Source: Planctomycetota bacterium (lineage in GTDB: Bacteria > Planctomycetota > UBA8742 > UBA2392). From it: DNA of 64,000 bases. The notes below the pieces were generated by a model. It saw only the letters and a program-made list of their open reading frames with translations. It made no database searches and was not told the DNA's origin. Location: the NCBI GenBank assembly GCA_015075515.1, contig JABTUE010000001.1:744001-808000 (forward strand), written 5' to 3'. Below are positions 59,972-64,000 of this stretch, piece by piece; position 1 is the stretch's first letter; every line of letters begins with the position of its first letter. The position numbers were made by a program, and so were the translations under genes.

Positions 59972-62464
59972 ATGCCTGAAGACACCATTGTTTTTCCGTG
60001 TCCGGCCTGCGGCACCAAGTACAGCGTCGGGCCTCACCACGCCGGCAAGAAAACCACCTGCAAGAAGTGCGGCGCGCCGGTGACGGTTCCCACGCCCCAG
60101 GTGGCCAACCCTACGTTTATCGGCGGCACGCGCACAATCCGCCGTGCCGATATCGAGGCCGTGTCCAAACAGGAATCCAGCGTCCAGACCGCGCCCGAAG
60201 CCGCCCCTGAAGTGGACATGAAGGGCGGCGCGTCGGTGCTGCGCAAGGAAGAAACGCTGTACGGCCAGCAGGTGCCGGCCGAGCCCTCCGGCGGAACCCG
60301 CGTTCCGCCCCCGCGCCGCGGCACTTCGGCCCCGGCGGCACCGGCGCCCCGGCCCGCCACGGCGGCCCACGCTCCGCGCGGCCACACCCACGCGCCCCAC
60401 GGCGCCCCGGCGGCACGCAAAAAGTCGCCGTTGCCCCTGGTTCTGGGCATCGGCGGCGGTGTTGTGGGGCTGGTTCTGGTGATCGTGCTGATCGCCGTGG
60501 GCACCGGCAAGACTTCCGGCGGCCCCCAGGGCGGCGGCCCCGTCGCCGGCGCCGGCAACAGCCCCCAGGGTGGCGGCAAGTCCGCCGACGAAATTCTGCT
60601 GGCGGACCTCACGTCGGCCCTCAACAACGTCGGCGGCATGAAGGACTCGGCGGAAATCGAGGGCTACTACAAGCTGGCCAAGGAAAAGAAAGCCGACCCC
60701 AAGTTTAAAACCCTGGCCGACGGCTTTGCCAGACAACTGGCCAAAAAAGCCGACGGCGAAACACCCGAACGCGTCGCCCGCGTCGGGCTGATGCTGGACA
60801 ACGACGGCTACAAACCCGAAGCCGCCGAACTGCTGCGCAAGGCCAGCGTGTCACTCGAGGCCGGGCGCACCGTTACGCGCCAGCGCGAAGGGCGCACAGT
60901 CAACGAGTTTGTGAAGAACGAACTGTACGTCGAGGTGGTGACGCGCCTGGGCTGGAAGCCCTACACGCGCCCGGCGGTGTTTGACGACTACGACCTGCTG
61001 GGCATCAAGGAGATCAACGAATACAAGGACGTTTACGCCAAGATTCCGGAAAAGAGCCGCGACATCGGCCTGATTCCGCCCGGCATGCTGGACGAAATCA
61101 AGGCCGCCGAAGACAAGGTTCGCGCCGCCGGCAAGGAAATTGAGGATCAGCACGCCAAGGACGGCTACGCCAAGGACGCGCGCAAGGCGTTTCTGCGCTT
61201 TCTGGACCGCAACAAGGCCGGCAAGGTCAACCGCAAAAAGAACCAGCGCCCGTTTTCGCCCGAGGCTATGGGCCGCACCGGCGAGAAAGTGGAACAGATC
61301 TGGACCTACACGTACTGGAAGCCGTTCATTGTGTTTGTCGAGCGCCCGGCCAACGGCGAGGTGGACCAGCAGTTTCTGGAATCGCTGCAATCCAAATCGT
61401 CGCTGCTGAAGCACCTGTACGACTACTTCCGCGTCAACCTGGTGGACAAGTTCAACCTGCAGCGCGTCAAGCCGCGCTACAACGCCGAAGTCGCCGAACG
61501 CGAGGGCTGGCCGCTGGAAATCGTGGTGCTGAAGGACCGCGTGACCTTCGAACAGTTCGTTGAAGACGTGCAGGGTCAGCCCATGCCCGGTGCCCGCGCC
61601 TTCTATTCGCCCCTGAACGAACACGTGATGACCTATGACGACACCGAAAACCAGGACCCGGAAACGGCCTGGTTCAATGAATCGGTGCTGATCCACGAAA
61701 CCTTCCACCTGCTGTCGGACCACTACGCCGCCGGCCCGATGTTCTCGATGGAGGAAATCCAGGAGCGCCCCCGCTACACCAGCGTGCTGGTGCAGGAAGG
61801 CCTGACCGATTCGGTTTCCGGCTTCACGCGCACCGGCGGCGAGGGCCGCGATGCGACCTACGAGTTTTTGACCCAGAACCATCTGCGTCTGAAGGACTGG
61901 CAGGAGTTCTACAAGCAGATCGGCAACAAGATGCTGTTCCGCATCCGCGACATGCTGGAATGCCGCCACTACGGCCAGTGCCGCCTCAAGGCGCTGGTGC
62001 GCTGGCAGGAACTCAAGCTGCCCATCCGCAGCCAGGGCCACGCCAACGCGATCGCCCAGTTTGGTCTGGGTCTGTACTACGCCAGCGCCTGCCAGGCCAG
62101 CTACTTCTTTGTGCACTACCGCGAAGGCGGCAAATACCCCTACCGTGACCTGTGGTGGCAGTACCTGGCCAAGGACTACAAGGGCGAGATCCAGCTCAAG
62201 AGTTACGACGACAACCGCGCGGTGGACGAGTTCAAGAAAATGTTCGGCATCAAGTCGGACAAGGATTGGGACGCCCTGGACAAGAAGTTCGAAGACTTCA
62301 CTGTGGCGCTGAAGCCCGAAAACGTGGGCCGGTCCGGCGGGCCCACGGGCGGCCCCGATGACGCGGGCACGATTCTGCCGGGCGCGCCGGTTCCGCTGCC
62401 GGAGCCTTCGCGCGACGGCGGGCCGCATTCCACGCGCGAGTTCGCGCTGGCCGGGCGCGACTGA
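59972..62464 (+). CDS. Zinc-ribbon, membrane-anchored DUF1570-type metalloprotein
   Basis: An 830-residue protein (891 if translation begins at 59789). The N-terminal zinc ribbon has Cys10/13 and Cys30/33 (CPACGTKYSV, CKKCGAPV). A Pro/Ala-rich linker leads to one transmembrane helix (LPLVLGIGGGVVGLVLVIVLIAVG, about 152-175). The exported part ends in a DUF1570-like region with zincin motif HETFH (His575, Glu576, His579) in VLIHETFHLLSDHYA and downstream VQEGLTDSVSG as possible third-ligand area. DUF1570 is mainly planctomycete and its substrate is unknown. ATG 59972 is preferred for GGGAG upstream and family-like start; the longer form is possible. Confidence 0.8.
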   Translation: MPEDTIVFPCPACGTKYSVGPHHAGKKTTCKKCGAPVTVPTPQVANPTFIGGTRTIRRADIEAVSKQESSVQTAPEAAPEVDMKGGASVLRKEETLYGQQVPAEPSGGTRVPPPRRGTSAPAAPAPRPATAAHAPRGHTHAPHGAPAARKKSPLPLVLGIGGGVVGLVLVIVLIAVGTGKTSGGPQGGGPVAGAGNSPQGGGKSADEILLADLTSALNNVGGMKDSAEIEGYYKLAKEKKADPKFKTLADGFARQLAKKADGETPERVARVGLMLDNDGYKPEAAELLRKASVSLEAGRTVTRQREGRTVNEFVKNELYVEVVTRLGWKPYTRPAVFDDYDLLGIKEINEYKDVYAKIPEKSRDIGLIPPGMLDEIKAAEDKVRAAGKEIEDQHAKDGYAKDARKAFLRFLDRNKAGKVNRKKNQRPFSPEAMGRTGEKVEQIWTYTYWKPFIVFVERPANGEVDQQFLESLQSKSSLLKHLYDYFRVNLVDKFNLQRVKPRYNAEVAEREGWPLEIVVLKDRVTFEQFVEDVQGQPMPGARAFYSPLNEHVMTYDDTENQDPETAWFNESVLIHETFHLLSDHYAAGPMFSMEEIQERPRYTSVLVQEGLTDSVSGFTRTGGEGRDATYEFLTQNHLRLKDWQEFYKQIGNKMLFRIRDMLECRHYGQCRLKALVRWQELKLPIRSQGHANAIAQFGLGLYYASACQASYFFVHYREGGKYPYRDLWWQYLAKDYKGEIQLKSYDDNRAVDEFKKMFGIKSDKDWDALDKKFEDFTVALKPENVGRSGGPTGGPDDAGTILPGAPVPLPEPSRDGGPHSTREFALAGRD

Positions 62465-62526
62465 AGGCTGTCACAAAATCAACGCGGCACGGCCGATGGC
62501 CGTGCCGCGTGCGCTTTCACGGGCTG

Positions 62527-62877
62527 CTATCGCGCGGCTTTGGCCGTTTCCACGACCCTGGCAAACGCCTTGGGGTCGCGCACGGCAAGCTCGGACAGGC
62601 TCTTGCGGTTGAGTTCGATTTTGGCCTTGCCCAACTGGTGGATCAGCGCGCTGTAGGTAATGCCGTTCTGGCGCGCGGCGGCGGACAGGCGGGTGATCCA
62701 CAGGCGGCGGTATTCGCGCTTTTTCTTGCGGCGGTGGAACCACGAATAACGCCAGCCGCGCTCGACGGCGCCGCGGGCCTGGCGGTAGTTCTGGCGCCGG
62801 CCCCAGTAGCCCTTGGCCTGCTTGCGGAACTTTTTCTTGCGCCGGTGGCGCGGAACACGTGTCACTGCGTGGGTCAT
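62527..62877 (-). CDS. rplT: 50S ribosomal protein L20
   Basis: A 116-residue L20, which binds 23S rRNA early in large-subunit assembly. Signature: MTHAVTRVPRHRRKKKFRKQAKGYWGRR, then WFHRRKKKREYRRLWITRLSAAARQNGITYSALIHQL and the C-terminal LNRKSLSELAVRDPKAF. It lies 89 bases after rpmI on the same strand. ATG 62877 is the family start; the longer frame is rejected. Confidence 0.97.
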   Translation of the reverse strand: MTHAVTRVPRHRRKKKFRKQAKGYWGRRQNYRQARGAVERGWRYSWFHRRKKKREYRRLWITRLSAAARQNGITYSALIHQLGKAKIELNRKSLSELAVRDPKAFARVVETAKAAR

Positions 62878-62966
62878 GGCGTTTCTCCCTGGGCTCCGTT
62901 CCGGGGCAGTTCGTGGCGGCCCGTGCCGCTGTTTCACGCCCTGCGCTCAGCCGGCGGGGCCGATGG

Positions 62967-63242
62967 TTACCTTGATTCGGTCTTTGCCGTGGCCTGTTCG
63001 GCGGCGCGGATCTGGGCCTGGCTGGGCGTGGGCGCGGGCGGCTTGGTGCGCACGCCCATCAGCAGCGCGACGTTGCGCGCCACCGACGGTGACAGCACGC
63101 GGGCGTGGCGCTTCTTGCGCTTGCGCTTGGCGGACTTGGTGGACATCAGGTGGCTGTGGCCGGCGTTGAAGTGCTTGATCTTGCCCTTCTTGGTGACCTT
63201 GAAGCGCTTGGCCGCGCCCTTGTGGGTCTTCATCTTCGGCAT
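62967..63242 (-). CDS. rpmI: 50S ribosomal protein L35 with C-terminal extension
   Basis: A 91-residue L35: [65 protein letters not shown]35 is usually ~65 residues; here an extra ~25-residue Ala/Pro/Thr tail ([27 protein letters not shown]) follows. The longer open frame is not used. The gene normally follows infC (translation factor IF3), which is absent here; a 700-base region of no clear gene lies upstream. Confidence 0.93.
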   Translation of the reverse strand: MPKMKTHKGAAKRFKVTKKGKIKHFNAGHSHLMSTKSAKRKRKKRHARVLSPSVARNVALLMGVRTKPPAPTPSQAQIRAAEQATAKTESR

Positions 63243-63373
63243 GGCGAACCTCCGTGCGCACGGGTCCGGGCGGCAAAGCCGTCTTGAAACCGGCCGGTGC
63301 GGGGCGGGATTTATAGCGGCTGCAACCGCGCGCGCAAGCGGGGGCGTGCCGGGAAAAAACGCGCACGGCCGGC

Positions 63374-63390
63374 CTTGACCTGTCAAGACA
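63374..63390. promoter_or_regulatory. Palindromic site related to 48727
   Basis: CTTGAC-CT-GTCAAG (63374-63387) followed by ACA, sharing the half-site GTCAAGACA with the perfect palindrome at 48727-48748. It lies upstream of rpmI-rplT. A shared regulator is possible; two sites are weak evidence. Confidence 0.35.
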
Positions 63391-63694
63391 CGCGGCGTGC
63401 CACCGCGCGCCGGGTCACAGATTATCGGTCGCTGGCGCCAGGCGTGCGAACTGTCTCTTTTGCGGCAGTGCGCGCCAAACGCCGATGCTGCGGCCTTTGC
63501 GCGCCGTCGGCCGCGCAGCGGCTACTGACCGGCGTTGCCGGGCATGGCGGCCCGCCAAAGGCTTGGCCAAGCGGTCCGGCCAATAGCGCCGCAAACTGGC
63601 TTCGTCAAGCATAATTCCGGGCCGGTATCCCCAAAACCGTTGATTTGAAGCGGGTTTGACGGCGCGATTTTTTCAACATTTCGCCAGTGATGGC

Positions 63695-63723
63695 TTGACC
63701 CCTTGCGCGGCGCGGGCTATGTT
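63695..63723 (+). promoter_or_regulatory. Promoter of the HU gene
   Basis: TTGACC (63695-63700) and TATGTT (63718-63723) with an ideal 17-base spacer. Transcription from about 63730 gives a leader of ~215 bases before the HU ATG, with a CCCCTCAGGGG hairpin near its end. Confidence 0.65.
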
Positions 63724-63945
63724 CCCGCGCACGCAAGCCATAGGGGCTTGAGTTGAACAGGGGTCAAAGGGGGCGCCTGTATTCCTTGAAACTTCAGGGT
63801 TGCAGGGCAGTCTCTTCTGAATCCAAGTTCAAGAATTTTGCTGACGGACTACATGTTGTATATCCGTCATGGTATGTGAACAAAGTCGCAGGGATTGGCC
63901 CGCGCGACACTCGTTTTGGGAACCCCTCAGGGGAATGGAGCAAAG

Positions 63946-64000
63946 ATGAACAAGGCACAGCTGGTTGACCTCGTCCTCAAGAACAAGAACGCCGGTTTCG
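63946..64000 (+). CDS. HU family DNA-binding protein, 5' end
   Basis: The window ends 18 codons into the gene. MNKAQLVDLVLKNKNAGF matches the start of HU/IHF histone-like proteins, small dimeric DNA-bending factors. GGGGAATGGAGCAAAG supplies a GGAG ribosome site 6 bases before ATG 63946. Everything after residue 18 is outside the window. It has a well-placed promoter and a long leader. Confidence 0.75.
   Translation, partial: MNKAQLVDLVLKNKNAGF

Larger units (their letters stand above)
63243..63945. other. Intergenic region between rpmI and HU
   Basis: About 700 bases without a convincing gene. It must hold the rpmI-rplT promoter (minus strand) and the HU promoter (63695). A palindrome-like site CTTGAC-CT-GTCAAG lies at 63374. 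The right 200 bases are AT-richer and serve as the HU leader. Two overlapping frames (63297-63614 plus and 63415-63612 minus) are not protein-like. Confidence 0.6.

Noticed and set aside
63753..63968. 71-codon frame in HU leader
   Set aside because: Different codon use, overlaps the HU start in another frame, and lies within the likely 5' leader.

Overview
The window is GC-rich DNA, densely packed on both strands, and looks like a chromosomal segment of a Planctomycetota-like bacterium. That phylum call is an inference of moderate confidence. It rests on a zinc-ribbon/HExxH protein of DUF1570 type, proteins pairing zinc ribbons with HEAT or squalene-cyclase-like repeats, a Ser/Thr kinase with a PP2C phosphatase, a DUF1800/DUF1501 pair, and a KorAB 2-oxoacid:ferredoxin oxidoreductase. 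A protein with an outer-membrane beta-barrel signature and several lipoproteins suggest a diderm-type envelope. No phage, IS element, CRISPR array or rRNA was seen.

1-23 kb: the end of a DUF6941-like gene; a secreted DUF1800/DUF1501 pair; korAB with a shared terminator; aspS; uvrA; a secreted GHL10-type glycosidase with a membrane-sorting tail; CPBP and YndJ-like membrane proteins; a cluster of small unknown and coiled-coil genes; pterin dehydratase; a PIG-L/BshB1-like deacetylase; a BtuF-like binding protein; a sulfatase-modifying-factor/thioredoxin-like fusion; and a P-domain-like secreted protein. At 23.1-23.7 kb lies an AT-rich gene-free island with a candidate structured RNA on the minus strand.

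23.7-36.8 kb: a MORN-like secreted protein, nadC, a TPR lipoprotein, an XRE/TPR-like regulator, and a compact arsenic operon (arsR-arsI-aquaporin-arsC) with overlapping or near-overlapping genes and a possibly leaderless promoter. Then come a thiolase and tRNA-Phe(GAA). The tRNA 3' end, its terminator and downstream flank are duplicated in tandem. A lipoprotein, an M3 peptidase, a zinc-ribbon protein and rpmB follow.

36.8-50.5 kb: a TPR protein that looks like the C-terminal half of an ATPase-TPR regulator, tmk, a Ser/Thr kinase with a secretion-ATPase-like N-terminal module, a two-gene membrane unit, an aldehyde dehydrogenase with an unknown partner, and a zinc-ribbon/HEAT plus squalene-cyclase-repeat pair. 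Next is a two-gene putrescine pathway: pyruvoyl arginine decarboxylase and agmatinase.

50.5-64 kb: a triple DUF2541-like secreted protein, a fused anthraniloyl-CoA/salicylyl-CoA type monooxygenase-reductase, dut, a 53-residue basic protein, a SLOG-like protein, a tetraheme cytochrome c, a porin-like protein, PP2C, an ECF sigma factor, the DUF1570-like metalloprotein, rplT and rpmI without infC, and the start of an HU gene behind a consensus-like promoter and long leader. Functionally the window is mainly housekeeping and metabolism mixed with phylum-specific envelope proteins. The most unusual items are the tRNA-Phe duplication, the candidate RNA, the cysteine-tailed ArsI, and the isolated CoA-ester monooxygenase fusion.
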